A DNA stretch of 64,000 nucleotides, from NCBI GenBank assembly GCA_964627445.1, contig CAZVJF010000003.1, forward strand, positions 1 through 64,000, written 5' to 3'. The notes beneath the pieces are model-generated. The model saw only the letters and a list, made by a program, of their open reading frames with translations. It was not told the DNA's origin and ran no database searches. Source of the DNA: Luteibaculum sp964627445. GTDB lineage: Bacteria > Bacteroidota > Bacteroidia > Flavobacteriales_D > Luteibaculaceae. Positions 26,887 through 35,508 of this stretch are shown here, piece by piece. Every line of letters starts with the position of its first letter. Position 1 is the stretch's first letter. A program made the position numbers and the translations under genes.

Positions 26887-27207
26887 TTATCTTTTCTGTT
26901 GGATATCGGCTTTACCGCTGGGTGAAAGCGCTGCCTTATCCACCTTAACCTTACCGTTTTCTAATTCCAGGGTTACGGTGTCCTCGGTAATGTCTTTTAC
27001 CTTACCGTGAATGCCACTTAAGGTAACCACACGGTCGCCCTGTTTTAGGTTTTCTCTAAACTGCTTAGCCTCTTTACTGCGCTTCATTTGTGGGCGTATC
27101 ATAAAGAAGTAGAATACTACCAATACACCGATCCACGGAATTAAAGAGATTAAAGGATTTTGACCCTCTGCTGGAGGTGCCATTAATAAAACTGCTAGGT
27201 TATTCAT
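26887..27207 (-). CDS. yajC: Sec translocon auxiliary subunit YajC
   Basis: The protein has 106 residues from the ATG at 27207. A longer frame from 27249 would overlap the upstream gene and adds nothing conserved. One membrane helix (LIPWIGVLVVFYFFMIRPQ) is followed by the family signature RPQMKRSKEA and the cytoplasmic beta domain (LKQGDRVVTLSGIHGKVKDI). YajC associates with SecDF-SecYEG in the inner membrane. It lies in the usual Bacteroidota order after DUF1573 (7-base gap). Confidence 0.93.
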   Translation of the reverse strand: MNNLAVLLMAPPAEGQNPLISLIPWIGVLVVFYFFMIRPQMKRSKEAKQFRENLKQGDRVVTLSGIHGKVKDITEDTVTLELENGKVKVDKAALSPSGKADIQQKR

Positions 27208-27214
27208 AACAATA

Positions 27215-27688
27215 CTACTGTGGTTGTTGTGTTTTTGGAGTGACCACAAATCCAGCCAATACGACTGTATTTTTCACTGGCACGGTGTTTCCGGCCAGGA
27301 ATACTTTTATACTCTGTTGTCCACTTTTTTTGTCGCTGTTAAAAACGGCTTCAAACGAACCGCTTTCTCCCGGTTGGATGGGGTCCTTCTCCCAGGTATC
27401 GACCACGGTGCATCCACACTCGCCATAAATACTGCTAATGATAAGCGGAGCCTCCCCCGTATTGGTAAACTCAAAGGTGTGCTTTACAATTTCGCCCTGC
27501 GAGATGGCTCCAAACTCGTAACGTGGATTTTTGAAAGTAACCGCTGGAAGTTTCTTCTTCTCTGGATTCTTGGCTCCTGTAGCGGTGTTGTTGATGATGT
27601 CGGAATTGATTTTTCCTTCTTCACTTGGACCACATGCCACTACAGCCAGGGCCAATAGAATAAAGATCCCCAATGTTGTTCGTTGCAT
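27215..27688 (-). CDS. DUF1573 lipoprotein
   Basis: The protein has 157 residues with lipobox ALAVVAC (Cys19). The DUF1573 Ig-like domain covers about residues 48-150: FKNPRYEFGAISQGEIVKHTF, then NTGEAPLIIS and the short CGCT motif (GECGCTVV). This family is common in Bacteroidota and its role is unknown; the fold resembles MSP/ASH domains. It sits between nusB (3-base gap) and yajC (7-base gap), a conserved position, suggesting only shared expression. Confidence 0.9.
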   Translation of the reverse strand: MQRTTLGIFILLALAVVACGPSEEGKINSDIINNTATGAKNPEKKKLPAVTFKNPRYEFGAISQGEIVKHTFEFTNTGEAPLIISSIYGECGCTVVDTWEKDPIQPGESGSFEAVFNSDKKSGQQSIKVFLAGNTVPVKNTVVLAGFVVTPKTQQPQ

Positions 27689-27691
27689 AGT

Positions 27692-28639
27692 TTATTCCAT
27701 TAAACCGCGACCGGTCTTGTTTATTTTCTCTTGTTCGCGCAAGGTTTGTATGGCTTTGTCTAAAATACCGTTTACAAAATTCTTGCTCTTGTTGGTGCTG
27801 TACTCTTTGGCTAAATCAATGTACTCATTGAGGCTTACCTTTACGGGTATGTCTGGAAATTGCGTCATTTCCGTAATGGCCATAGTCATGATGAGTCTGT
27901 CCATTAAGGCAATGCGTTCTGCATCCCAGTTTTTGGCCAGTTGCTCTATCAGCGCTTCATTGTCATCGTAACCCGACAGAGTGCGGCTGAACAGATTTTT
28001 CACAAACGCAGCATCTTCATCGAAGTCTTTGTAGAGTGACATGAGCTCCAAAGCTCCATTCTCTTCGATAGCGTCTAAGGTTTTAAGCACGTTTACGGCC
28101 ACCAAATCCAGGTCATCGCTCCAGAATATGCTTTGCTCTTCCAGGTGCTTTTGTAGCGCCTCGCTGTTTACAATGTACTTGCGGAAAATCTTTTGGATGA
28201 TCTTTTTGTCCTTAGACAAGCTCTTCTCGGTATCCTTGATGTAGTTCTTGTACTCTTCGGACCGAGAAAAGGTTCTAAAGATTCCATCGATAATATCCGG
28301 GTCGTTTTTCAGCCAGTCTATCTTAAAGGCTTTTACCTTCGCTTGTAACTCCTCGGAGTTTGCCAATGCCGTAAGAATGCGGTTTTCTGCAAACACTTCT
28401 TCGGGCAATTGTGTAGCTGCTAAGCCTTTTTTGTCCTTGCGGTTTTCCTCGGCTCGCTGCTGTGCAAAGGTGTGTAGCTCGGCCACCAAATCCAGCATTA
28501 GCACGTACAGCTCGTGTACTTTGGCTATGCCGGTTTGCAGGTTCTTAAGCCCTGTTACTTCGCCATTATCGTTTTGATAATGAGCGTACAGAGCATGTAA
28601 GGTTTTGAGTCGTAAGTGCCTCCTGTGGAGTAATCCCAT
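27692..28639 (-). CDS. nusB: Transcription antitermination factor NusB, long Bacteroidota form
   Basis: The protein has 315 residues, about twice the E. coli length, as is usual in Bacteroidota. The start (MGLLHRRHLRLKTLHALYAHY) has the NusB RR-x-R-x-x-x-Q/H-A-L-Y pattern. The canonical NusB core is at the C-terminus (AERIALMDRLIMTMAITEM, VSLNEYIDLAKEYSTNKS and FVNGILDKA). The extra helical region lies between. It binds boxA RNA with NusE in rRNA antitermination. The ATG overlaps the leucine dehydrogenase stop by one base (TAATG), showing translational coupling. Confidence 0.92.
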   Translation of the reverse strand: MGLLHRRHLRLKTLHALYAHYQNDNGEVTGLKNLQTGIAKVHELYVLMLDLVAELHTFAQQRAEENRKDKKGLAATQLPEEVFAENRILTALANSEELQAKVKAFKIDWLKNDPDIIDGIFRTFSRSEEYKNYIKDTEKSLSKDKKIIQKIFRKYIVNSEALQKHLEEQSIFWSDDLDLVAVNVLKTLDAIEENGALELMSLYKDFDEDAAFVKNLFSRTLSGYDDNEALIEQLAKNWDAERIALMDRLIMTMAITEMTQFPDIPVKVSLNEYIDLAKEYSTNKSKNFVNGILDKAIQTLREQEKINKTGRGLME

Positions 28640-29748
28640 TAATAGCTCAATTTTACACCGCCTACGGCTTCTATTCTAGCCTCTGCCAATTTGTTGGCCG
28701 CAAGATAAGTAGGAATTTGATCCTGCTGCGACTTCTCAAAAATGTTGAGGGTAGTATTGTAGATGTTTTCGGTTTGCTCCTGCACCATATCCTTGTTGTA
28801 CCCAATAACCTCGGAGTAGCAGTTGATAATTCCACCCGCATTAATTAGGAAGTCGGGTGCATAATAAATTCCTTTTTGAATTAAGGCTACCCCGTGCTTA
28901 TTCTCTTCGGCCAGCTGGTTGTTTGCAGCACCGGCAATTACCTGGCATTGCAGTTTTTCGAGCGTTTCATCGTTAATGGTTGCACCCAGGGCACAAGGTG
29001 CATAGATATCCATGGGTGTTTCGTACACATCGGCTGGAGCTATCACTTCCACCCCATTGTGCTTATCGGTAACCAGTTTTATAGAGTCTTCGTGAATGTC
29101 TGAAATCTTAATCTTAGCGTTTTCCTTCGCGATGTAATCAATAAGGTAGCGACCTACGTTACCACATCCCTGCACCATAATTACTTTACCTTCTAGGCTA
29201 TCGGTGCCATAGGCTTTTTTAGCAGCCGCTTTCATGCCCATGTATACCCCATATGCGGTAACCGGAGAAGGATCGCCACCTCCACCCAAATGAGGCGGTT
29301 TGCCGGATACGTGCTCCGTTTCCATGGCAATGTATTCTATGTCTCGGGTGTTAATGCCTACGTCTTCGGCAGTAATATATTTCCCGCCCAAATCGTCCAC
29401 GAAACGGCCAAATCTGCGGAACATAGCCTCGGTTTTGTCCTTGCGGCTATCGCCAATGATTACCGCTTTACCACCTCCCAAGTTCAATCCAGAAATTGCA
29501 GACTTATAGGTCATGCCGCGCGACAAGCGCAAAACATCGGTTATGGCCTCGCGCTCGTTCACATAGTTCCACATGCGGGTTCCACCCAATGCGGGTCCTA
29601 ATACCGTATTGTGTACCGCAATAATGGCCTTAAGCCCCGTTTTTTTGTCGTTGCAAAAAAGAACTTCCTCGTGATTCAGAGCTGCTAGCTGTGCTAAAAC
29701 CGGGTTATCCTGTAGCGAATTTTGGTTAATTTCTTCGATTTCAAACAT
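28639..29748 (-). CDS. Leucine (branched-chain amino acid) dehydrogenase
   Basis: The 369-residue protein belongs to the Glu/Leu/Phe/Val dehydrogenase family. It shows ALGGTRMW, the catalytic-lysine regions (GMTYKSAISGLNLGGGKAV) and the NAD-binding glycine motif VQGCGNVGR, then GAANNQL. It deaminates leucine, valine or isoleucine to keto acids with NAD. Leucine versus valine preference is inferred from length and similarity. It is the first gene of the operon with nusB, DUF1573, yajC and coaE. A -7 box lies 60 bases upstream. Confidence 0.9.
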   Translation of the reverse strand: MFEIEEINQNSLQDNPVLAQLAALNHEEVLFCNDKKTGLKAIIAVHNTVLGPALGGTRMWNYVNEREAITDVLRLSRGMTYKSAISGLNLGGGKAVIIGDSRKDKTEAMFRRFGRFVDDLGGKYITAEDVGINTRDIEYIAMETEHVSGKPPHLGGGGDPSPVTAYGVYMGMKAAAKKAYGTDSLEGKVIMVQGCGNVGRYLIDYIAKENAKIKISDIHEDSIKLVTDKHNGVEVIAPADVYETPMDIYAPCALGATINDETLEKLQCQVIAGAANNQLAEENKHGVALIQKGIYYAPDFLINAGGIINCYSEVIGYNKDMVQEQTENIYNTTLNIFEKSQQDQIPTYLAANKLAEARIEAVGGVKLSY

Positions 29749-29807
29749 AAATTGAGAATGATACGTTAGGACTTTGTTTACTTTAGCCAGCGGCCAAAAA
29801 AGCCGTG

Positions 29808-29815
29808 CAAAAATA
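29808..29815 (-). promoter_or_regulatory. -7 promoter box TATTTTTG of the leucine dehydrogenase operon
   Basis: TATTTTTG on the minus strand fits TAnnTTTG, 59 bases upstream of the ATG at 29748, in the divergent gap to the ABC transporter gene. Confidence 0.5.
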
Positions 29816-29853
29816 GATAAATTTCACAACCGCTACAGGGATACAGCCAATTC

Positions 29854-31716
29854 ATGAGGGAGCTCAGTTATCTAAATAAATACTTCTGGAAATACCGAGT
29901 TAAGCTGAGTCTTGGAATTGCCTTCATCATCCTCACCAACCTTTTTGCTGTATACACCCCGCGCATTGTACGATTTGCCTTTGATTTGGTAAAGGAAGCC
30001 ACCTTAGCTTACAACAAAGGCGAATATCCCTTCTATCCCAACCTACTGCAGGAATTTGAACAGTCTTGGAACCTTTCTCTACGAAGCTGGGTAGACTTTA
30101 CCTCAGCTAGCGATGCGCTGGCCTCGGTATCCACCCTGGCGGTGATGCTTGGACTGGCCTATTTTATAATGTACCTCATCAAAGGGATCTTTTTATTCCT
30201 TACCCGGCAGACCATCATTGTCATGTCGCGAAACATTGAGTACGATCTTAAAAACGAAATTTTTGACCAATACCAGCGGTTAAGTCCTTCGTTCTACAAA
30301 CGCAATAACACGGGCGATATCATGAATCGTATTTCTGAGGATGTCTCTCAAGTGCGCATGTACCTTGGCCCAGCGGTTATGTACACCATTAACTTGGTGT
30401 TCTTGTTTATATTCACCATTAGCTTTATGCTGCAGGTAAATATGGAGCTTACCTTGTACGTGTTGGCTCCGTTGCCGGTAATGTCAGTACTTATATACTA
30501 CGTAAGCACCATTATCAACAAGAAAACGGTGCACAAACAAGAGCAGCAGAGCTACCTGAGCACTTTGGTACAAGAAGCTTTTTCTGGAATTCGGGTCCTC
30601 AAAGCCTACACCCGAGAAAAAGTGTTTGCCCACAACTTTGAGAACGAGTGCCGCGAATACAAAAGGCGCTCTCTAGATTTGGTTAAGGTAGACGCATTGT
30701 TCTTCCCCATCATTATGTTTCTTATTGGCTTATCTACCATAATCACAGTGTATGTGGGTGGATTAAAAGCCATAGCAGGCGAAGTTACGCTGGGAAATAT
30801 TGCCGAGTTTGTTATTTATGTGAACATGCTTACTTGGCCTTTTGCCGCAGTGGGTTGGGTTACCTCACTAGTACAGCGTGCTGCTGCCAGTATGAAACGC
30901 ATACGCGAGTTTTTAAATCAGAAGCCCGAAATCATTAACCACAATCCGGCAGAGACTCAAATTAAGGGTGACATCACTTTTAAGAATGTATCCTTTGTAT
31001 ACCCCGACTCGGGCATAAAAGCATTAAAAGACGTAAGTTTTAGCATTAAGCACGGTGAGGTATTGGCTATTGTAGGAAAAACGGGCAGTGGTAAATCTAC
31101 CCTGGCCAACCTGGTAGGCCGCTTGTACGAAGCCCAGGGCGGGGAAATTCTCATTGATGGCATCCCGATTAAAGAACACAACCTCAATGACTTACGCTCT
31201 GAGATTGGTTACGTGCCGCAAGACGTGTTCTTGTTCTCGGACAGCATTGCCAACAACATTAGCTTTGGTCTTAAATACGATGCAGATATTACTGAAATAG
31301 AGCAAGCCGCTAAAGAAGCTCACATTTTAAGCAACATTCAGGATTTTAATAAAGGTTTTGATACCGTTTTGGGCGAGCGCGGAATAACCCTGAGTGGTGG
31401 ACAAAAGCAGCGTGTTTCTATTGCCAGGGCAATTATAAAACGCCCCAAGATTTTGATTTTTGATGACAGTCTTTCTGCGGTAGATACCGAAACGGAGGAA
31501 ATTATCCTGACCAACTTAAAGCGGATCATGAAGGATAGAACCTCCATCCTAATCTCGCACCGTGTGAGTACGGTAAAACATGCAGACAAGATTTTGGTAC
31601 TGGAAGATGGTAGGGTTGCAGAAAGCGGCAACCACAAAGAGTTATTAGAACAAAATGGCATTTATGCCGAGCTACACCAAAAGCAATTACTAGAAGGTAG
31701 TGACGTAGCCTCCTAG
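29854..31716 (+). CDS. ABC exporter, fused membrane and ATPase domains (MsbA/MdlB type)
   Basis: The protein has 620 residues. Six membrane helices lie in residues ~15-330, including LGIAFIILTNLFAVYTPRI and LVFLFIFTISFMLQ. The ATPase follows: Walker A GKTGSGKST (about 408-416), Q loop YVPQDVFLFSDS, signature LSGGQKQR (about 513), Walker B ILIFDDSLSAVD and H loop SHRVST. The catalytic glutamate after Walker B is replaced by aspartate (FDDS), as in one half of several heterodimeric exporters. It probably moves a lipid or drug across the inner membrane. The substrate cannot be told. Confidence 0.9.
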   Translation: MRELSYLNKYFWKYRVKLSLGIAFIILTNLFAVYTPRIVRFAFDLVKEATLAYNKGEYPFYPNLLQEFEQSWNLSLRSWVDFTSASDALASVSTLAVMLGLAYFIMYLIKGIFLFLTRQTIIVMSRNIEYDLKNEIFDQYQRLSPSFYKRNNTGDIMNRISEDVSQVRMYLGPAVMYTINLVFLFIFTISFMLQVNMELTLYVLAPLPVMSVLIYYVSTIINKKTVHKQEQQSYLSTLVQEAFSGIRVLKAYTREKVFAHNFENECREYKRRSLDLVKVDALFFPIIMFLIGLSTIITVYVGGLKAIAGEVTLGNIAEFVIYVNMLTWPFAAVGWVTSLVQRAAASMKRIREFLNQKPEIINHNPAETQIKGDITFKNVSFVYPDSGIKALKDVSFSIKHGEVLAIVGKTGSGKSTLANLVGRLYEAQGGEILIDGIPIKEHNLNDLRSEIGYVPQDVFLFSDSIANNISFGLKYDADITEIEQAAKEAHILSNIQDFNKGFDTVLGERGITLSGGQKQRVSIARAIIKRPKILIFDDSLSAVDTETEEIILTNLKRIMKDRTSILISHRVSTVKHADKILVLEDGRVAESGNHKELLEQNGIYAELHQKQLLEGSDVAS

Positions 31717-31733
31717 GGGTACCAAAAATTGCG

Positions 31734-31741
31734 TACTTTTG
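31734..31741 (+). promoter_or_regulatory. -7 promoter box TACTTTTG of the PUR gene
   Basis: TACTTTTG fits TAnnTTTG and lies 34 bases before the ATG at 31776, just after the ABC exporter stop. Confidence 0.5.
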
Positions 31742-31775
31742 TAGCTAGAATAAAGGAAAACTAGGCGAGCGTTAC

Positions 31776-32156
31776 ATGGCAGACGGAAAAGAAAACCGCA
31801 GAGATATCTACTCCAAAGCGGTGCGGGCAGGAAAAAGAACGTATTTTTTTGACATTAAAGCAACCAAAAGCAACGACTTATACCTTACCATAACAGAAAG
31901 CAAAAAGCGCTTTCAGGAAGATGGCAAGTTCTTTTTTGAGAAGCACAAGTTGTTTTTGTACAAAGAGGATTTCGATAAATTCTCTAACGGTTTAGAAGAA
32001 GCAATTGCGCACATTGCAGAGCTACGCAGCGATGAAAACAGCGACTTTGCAGCTGAAAATCGCGAGGAACTAAAGAAAAACATGCAACAACCCAAAGACG
32101 ATTTAGAGAAAACCAGCAAGGCCATCTCTGACATTGACTTTGACGATTTAGGGTAA
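31776..32156 (+). CDS. PUR family nucleic-acid-binding protein (DUF3276)
   Basis: The protein has 126 residues. The single PUR repeat is plain: IYSKAVRAGKRTYFFDIKAT, then DLYLTITESKKRF and KHKLFLYKEDFDKFSNGLEEA. The C-terminal ~45 residues are acidic and helical. Family knowledge: PUR-alpha-like proteins of Bacteroidota and spirochaetes bind single-stranded purine-rich DNA or RNA as dimers. A target here is unknown. It has its own promoter and a strong terminator 21 bases after the stop. Confidence 0.9.
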   Translation: MADGKENRRDIYSKAVRAGKRTYFFDIKATKSNDLYLTITESKKRFQEDGKFFFEKHKLFLYKEDFDKFSNGLEEAIAHIAELRSDENSDFAAENREELKKNMQQPKDDLEKTSKAISDIDFDDLG

Positions 32157-32177
32157 ATACCCAAAACCATTAAACAT

Positions 32178-32207
32178 AAAAAGCCTCGCAAATGCGAGGC
32201 TTTTTTT
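32178..32207. terminator. Bidirectional terminator between the PUR and TPR genes
   Basis: Stem AAAAAGCCTCGC / GCGAGGCTTTTT with a 4-base loop and T-rich or A-rich flanks on both sides serves both converging genes. Confidence 0.85.
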
Positions 32208-32229
32208 ATGGCTAAAAGGGACCACTACT

Positions 32230-33264
32230 TTAGGAGTCCCCATTCAACTCATTCAGTGCCTGTATAGCTAAAGTATAATTCGGGTCAATCGTCTTGGCTT
32301 GCTCAAAATCGGCTTTGGCTTTATCGGTATCGCCCAGTTCTAGCCAAGCCAGCCCGCGATTGTAGTACGCTTGGTGGTATTTAGGAAATATAGCTATAGC
32401 TTGGTCAAAGTAGTACACCGCACTATCAAACCCACCCGTTTGTGTAAGCTTTACAAAGCCAGGATTATACCAGGCGCGTACGTCTTGCGGGTCTACAGCA
32501 CGCAATTCACGATACTGAGCTAGCGCCTCCTCTATCATCAAGTTGTTCTGATAAAACATGGCTTTAAAGTACATAGCCTCGGTGCTTTCTGGGTTTACGT
32601 TTAAGGCCGCGTCAAAGTAATCAAGGCAAAGCGGATCATTAGCACCGTAGTACAAGGAACCCAGCAGTACGTATCCATCATAAAAATCTGGGTTTAGCTC
32701 TACTGCGGTTTGCAGCGAAGAAGCCGCTTTTGCAGAGTCGCCCATCTGTTTATACATTAATCCTTTTAAATAGTAGGGATAGTAGTTGTGCTCATTAATG
32801 CGCAACGCTTTGTTGATGTAGGTAATTGCTTCATTAAAATTGCCTTGCAGCAGGTAAATTTCGCCCATTTTCTCGATACATGGAATGTACTCTGGGTTAT
32901 CGTCCATACAGCGCTCAAAGCTGAGCTGCGCCTCGTAAAAATCATCTTTAAAGAACTGAAATTTACCCAAAAGGAAACGTGCGTCTGCAAGGGTACTGTC
33001 CTGTTCCAAAGCCCGATTCACATCGCCTATCGCTACATCTAGCTCTTGTTGCTGAAAATTTACTTTAGCGCGTTCTAGCAACGCTTCTATTTTTCCGGGT
33101 TCCGCTCGCAAAACTTGGTTTAGAGAGTCTTCTCGGTTTTGCAATGCAGCATCCATTGGATCTACTTGGGGCTCTTCAATAGCAGAAGTCGTGGTTTGTT
33201 TTTTGTTTTCACCACCACAAGCGGCCAAAAAAATCAGCGTGAATAGGTATAGATAATTTCTCAT
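32230..33264 (-). CDS. TPR-repeat lipoprotein
   Basis: The protein has 344 residues with lipobox LIFLAAC (Cys16). About seven to eight TPR motifs span residues ~40-335, for example FKDDFYEAQLSFERCMDDNP, NFNEAITYINKALRINEHN and YYNRGLAWLELGDTDKA. It should be anchored to a membrane and act as a protein-interaction scaffold. No partner is visible. Its ATG follows the recA terminator almost at once, so it either has a promoter overlapping that hairpin or relies on read-through. Confidence 0.85.
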   Translation of the reverse strand: MRNYLYLFTLIFLAACGGENKKQTTTSAIEEPQVDPMDAALQNREDSLNQVLRAEPGKIEALLERAKVNFQQQELDVAIGDVNRALEQDSTLADARFLLGKFQFFKDDFYEAQLSFERCMDDNPEYIPCIEKMGEIYLLQGNFNEAITYINKALRINEHNYYPYYLKGLMYKQMGDSAKAASSLQTAVELNPDFYDGYVLLGSLYYGANDPLCLDYFDAALNVNPESTEAMYFKAMFYQNNLMIEEALAQYRELRAVDPQDVRAWYNPGFVKLTQTGGFDSAVYYFDQAIAIFPKYHQAYYNRGLAWLELGDTDKAKADFEQAKTIDPNYTLAIQALNELNGDS

Positions 33265-33270
33265 AATAAA

Positions 33271-33292
33271 AAAGCCGGATTGGTATCCGGCT
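33271..33292 (-). terminator. recA terminator
   Basis: Stem AGCCGGAT / ATCCGGCT with a TGGT loop. On the minus strand it is followed by TTTTTTATTATG, the last three bases being the start codon of the TPR lipoprotein gene. Confidence 0.75.
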
Positions 33293-33317
33293 TGTAAAAG
33301 TAATAGCTAATTGGGAA

Positions 33318-34349
33318 TTACGCCTTATTCAATGCTTCGGCTAAGGCTTCTTTTATTTTTCCTTCCAGTTCTTCCATCAACTCGGGGTTGTCTTCGATTA
33401 GCGATTTCACGCTGTCTCTTCCCTGCCCGAGTTTGGTTTCACCGTAAGAGAACCACGAACCCGATTTCTTTACAATGTTATAGTCCACTGCTAAATCCAG
33501 CACTTCACCAGCACGGGAAATTCCCTGACCGTAAAGAATATCGAATTCGGCTTTTTGGAATGGAGGCGCCACCTTGTTTTTCACCACTTTAATACGCGTG
33601 CGCGATCCCATAACGCTGTCGCCATCTTTAATTTGGCCTATGCGTCTAATATCCAAGCGTACTGAAGCGTAGAATTTAAGCGCATTACCCCCGGTTGTGG
33701 TTTCGGGGTTTCCGAACATCACACCAATTTTATCGCGCAACTGGTTAATAAAAATACAGCAGCAACCGGTTTTGCTCAATGCACCCGTAAGCTTACGCAG
33801 TGCCTTAGACATTAAGCGTGCCTGCAAGCCCATTTGCGAGTCGCCCATCTCACCTTCAATTTCGGCTTTGGGTGTTAATGCCGCCACGGAATCCACTACA
33901 ATGAGATCAATGGCACCCGAACGGATTAGGTTTTCTGCAATCTCTAAAGCTTGCTCCCCGTTATCGGGTTGCGATATCAACAGCTCGTTGGTATCTACGC
34001 CCAATTTTTCTGCATAGAATTTATCAAAAGCGTGCTCGGCATCTACAATGGCAGCAATTCCTCCCTGCTTTTGCACCTCGGCAATGGCATGGATAGCCAT
34101 GGTGGTTTTACCCGAAGATTCCGGTCCGTATATCTCTACTACGCGACCTTTTGGATAGCCATGTACACCCAACGCCAAATCCAGGGTAACCGAGCCGGTT
34201 GGTATAACCTCGGTAGCCTCTACGTGGCCATCGCCTAATCGCATTACCGTACCCTTACCGTAGGTTTTATCCAGCCGGTCCAGGGTCATTTGCAACGCTT
34301 TTAACTTCTCTTTATTAACCTCTTTGGTTGCTTCTTTTGCTTCTGCCAT
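33318..34349 (-). CDS. recA: RecA recombinase
   Basis: The protein has 343 residues and normal RecA length. Walker A is GPESSGKTT. Other hallmarks are LLISQPDNGEQALEI, Walker B LIVVDSVAAL, loop L1 EGEMGDSQMGLQARLMS and loop L2 FINQLRDKIGVMFGNPETTTGG (shown in part). It coats single-stranded DNA, drives strand exchange and activates LexA cleavage where present. It lies 9 bases downstream of the bcp gene, so it is probably transcribed from the bcp promoter. No LexA-type operator was recognised. Confidence 0.98.
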   Translation of the reverse strand: MAEAKEATKEVNKEKLKALQMTLDRLDKTYGKGTVMRLGDGHVEATEVIPTGSVTLDLALGVHGYPKGRVVEIYGPESSGKTTMAIHAIAEVQKQGGIAAIVDAEHAFDKFYAEKLGVDTNELLISQPDNGEQALEIAENLIRSGAIDLIVVDSVAALTPKAEIEGEMGDSQMGLQARLMSKALRKLTGALSKTGCCCIFINQLRDKIGVMFGNPETTTGGNALKFYASVRLDIRRIGQIKDGDSVMGSRTRIKVVKNKVAPPFQKAEFDILYGQGISRAGEVLDLAVDYNIVKKSGSWFSYGETKLGQGRDSVKSLIEDNPELMEELEGKIKEALAEALNKA

Positions 34350-34358
34350 AATGTGTTG

Positions 34359-34817
34359 TTATATGCCTACCGCCTCTTTTATCTGCTCGGCATGGCTGGC
34401 GGTTTTTACTTTATCGAATATATGAGTTATTACGCCATTTCCGTCAATGACAAAGGTGGTTCTTAAGATGCCCTCGAATTCTTTGCCCATAAATTTTTTC
34501 ATTCCCCAGCAGCCATAGGCTTGTATCACTTCCTTCTCTGTGTCTGCCAAAAGGTCGAAGGGCAAATCGTATTTCTCTATAAAATTCTGGTGCTTTTTCT
34601 CGGAATCTGCGCTTACGCCTAAAATTTCGTATCCAGCCGCTTTTAAATCGGCATTGTGATCGCGCAGGTTGCACGATTCTTTGGTGCATCCAGGCGTATT
34701 GTCTTTTGGGTAGAAATACAGAATAAGGTTTTTGCCCTGGTAGTCTTGCAGCGAAATGGTTTTTCCATCTTGGTTTTTACCCTCAAATGCGGGTGCTTGG
34801 TCTCCTACTTTAAGCAT
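34359..34817 (-). CDS. bcp: Thiol peroxidase / peroxiredoxin Bcp
   Basis: The 152-residue protein opens MLKVGDQAPAFEGKNQDGKT and carries the active-site stretch YFYPKDNTPGCTKESCNLRD. The peroxidatic cysteine is in PGCT and the resolving cysteine is 5 residues later (CTKESC), as in atypical 2-Cys Bcp proteins. It reduces hydrogen peroxide and organic peroxides using thioredoxin. It is upstream of recA (9 bases), placing peroxide defence and DNA repair in one transcript. Confidence 0.95.
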   Translation of the reverse strand: MLKVGDQAPAFEGKNQDGKTISLQDYQGKNLILYFYPKDNTPGCTKESCNLRDHNADLKAAGYEILGVSADSEKKHQNFIEKYDLPFDLLADTEKEVIQAYGCWGMKKFMGKEFEGILRTTFVIDGNGVITHIFDKVKTASHAEQIKEAVGI

Positions 34818-34858
34818 GTTGTTTCTTTTTTGGGTTCAAAGTAAGGACAAGCAAAGAC

Positions 34859-35224
34859 TTAAACTGTTTCGCCAGGAGACAAAATGTTAACAAATACCTG
34901 TGATGGAGGAAGGAATCTACGCTTGGTTAATCGCGATACTACTGCGCGATAAACCTGACCGGTTCTAAGCTCACCCAGAATGTGCGAGCCCACATCAGCA
35001 GGGAGTTCGCCCAGCTTAAAGCCTTTAAAGTACACCGAAACAATAATTTCCCCATTGCGAATAAACTGCTTCAGCAATACTTCGGTGCCCACTCTAAGGT
35101 GTTGACAAATTAATGGGAGCTGCCCTTCGCCTACATTCAATACGGGGATTTCTCTGCGTATTTGGTAGGATAGGTTAAAGAATGCTTTGTCTTGAAGTAA
35201 GGAGTAATTTTGTGCTGTATTCAT
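34859..35224 (-). CDS. Small HIRAN-like domain protein
   Basis: The protein has 121 residues, is cytoplasmic and has no known name. Residues ~35-110 (GEGQLPLICQHLRVGTEVLL, then GFKLGELPADVGSHILGELR and GQVYRAVVSRL) have the rhythm of HIRAN domains: a conserved G-x-x-L-x-L, then xxGxLP followed by a helix and a short strand. HIRAN domains bind DNA ends or stalled forks in helicases, but single-domain forms occur. The match is by eye only. It lies between bcp and the WYL fragment, with no clear operon partner. Confidence 0.55.
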   Translation of the reverse strand: MNTAQNYSLLQDKAFFNLSYQIRREIPVLNVGEGQLPLICQHLRVGTEVLLKQFIRNGEIIVSVYFKGFKLGELPADVGSHILGELRTGQVYRAVVSRLTKRRFLPPSQVFVNILSPGETV

Positions 35225-35327
35225 GACCGTTGTTTTTATTGACAGTACAATGGTATACCGGCCGAACGTAAGCTATTTGAGGACCCCTATATTTTTTCTG
35301 AAATCGGTAAAAAAGATACAAATAGCG

Positions 35328-35489
35328 CTAACGCTCTTTATAATTCCCCAACGCCTCTTGCAAGGCATTAACATGCCAGTGCTTGAGTTCCTGCGGTTCT
35401 AAAACTTTTATCTGGCTACCAAAACAGTATACCCTCACTTTGGCATTGCGCTTACCACCATCAAAAAACAACATGGCCTTCCAACACAT
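35328..35489 (-). pseudogene. Remnant of the 3' end of a WYL regulator gene
   Basis: A 53-codon frame codes for a piece matching the last ~40 residues of the WYL regulator encoded at 38007-39011: FGSQIKVLEP is identical, followed by HW/NWH and ALQEALGNY. It lacks the helix-turn-helix and WYL core, begins after an in-frame TGA and has no promoter. It is a duplicated or left-behind 3' fragment, 20 bases from the neighbouring lipoprotein gene. Confidence 0.8.
35338..35425 (-). repeat. Direct repeat with 38011-38098 (left copy)
   Basis: 88 bases match the 3' end of the WYL gene without gaps. The first 28 bases have one mismatch, the last 31 are identical, and the middle 29 have diverged. Both copies have the same orientation and bracket two lipoprotein genes. 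Confidence 0.85.
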
Positions 35490-35508
35490 TCATCCATGTT
35501 CGCTTTTT

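Noticed and set aside
31060..31550. ABC exporter as a dead transporter because the Walker B glutamate is Asp
   Set aside because: The same change is found in working halves of heterodimeric exporters, and every other motif is intact.
35490..35508. Reading the WYL fragment as the start of a working small gene with the lipoprotein upstream
   Set aside because: An in-frame TGA precedes the fragment, the helix-turn-helix and WYL parts are missing, and the identity is limited to the 3' end of the intact gene.
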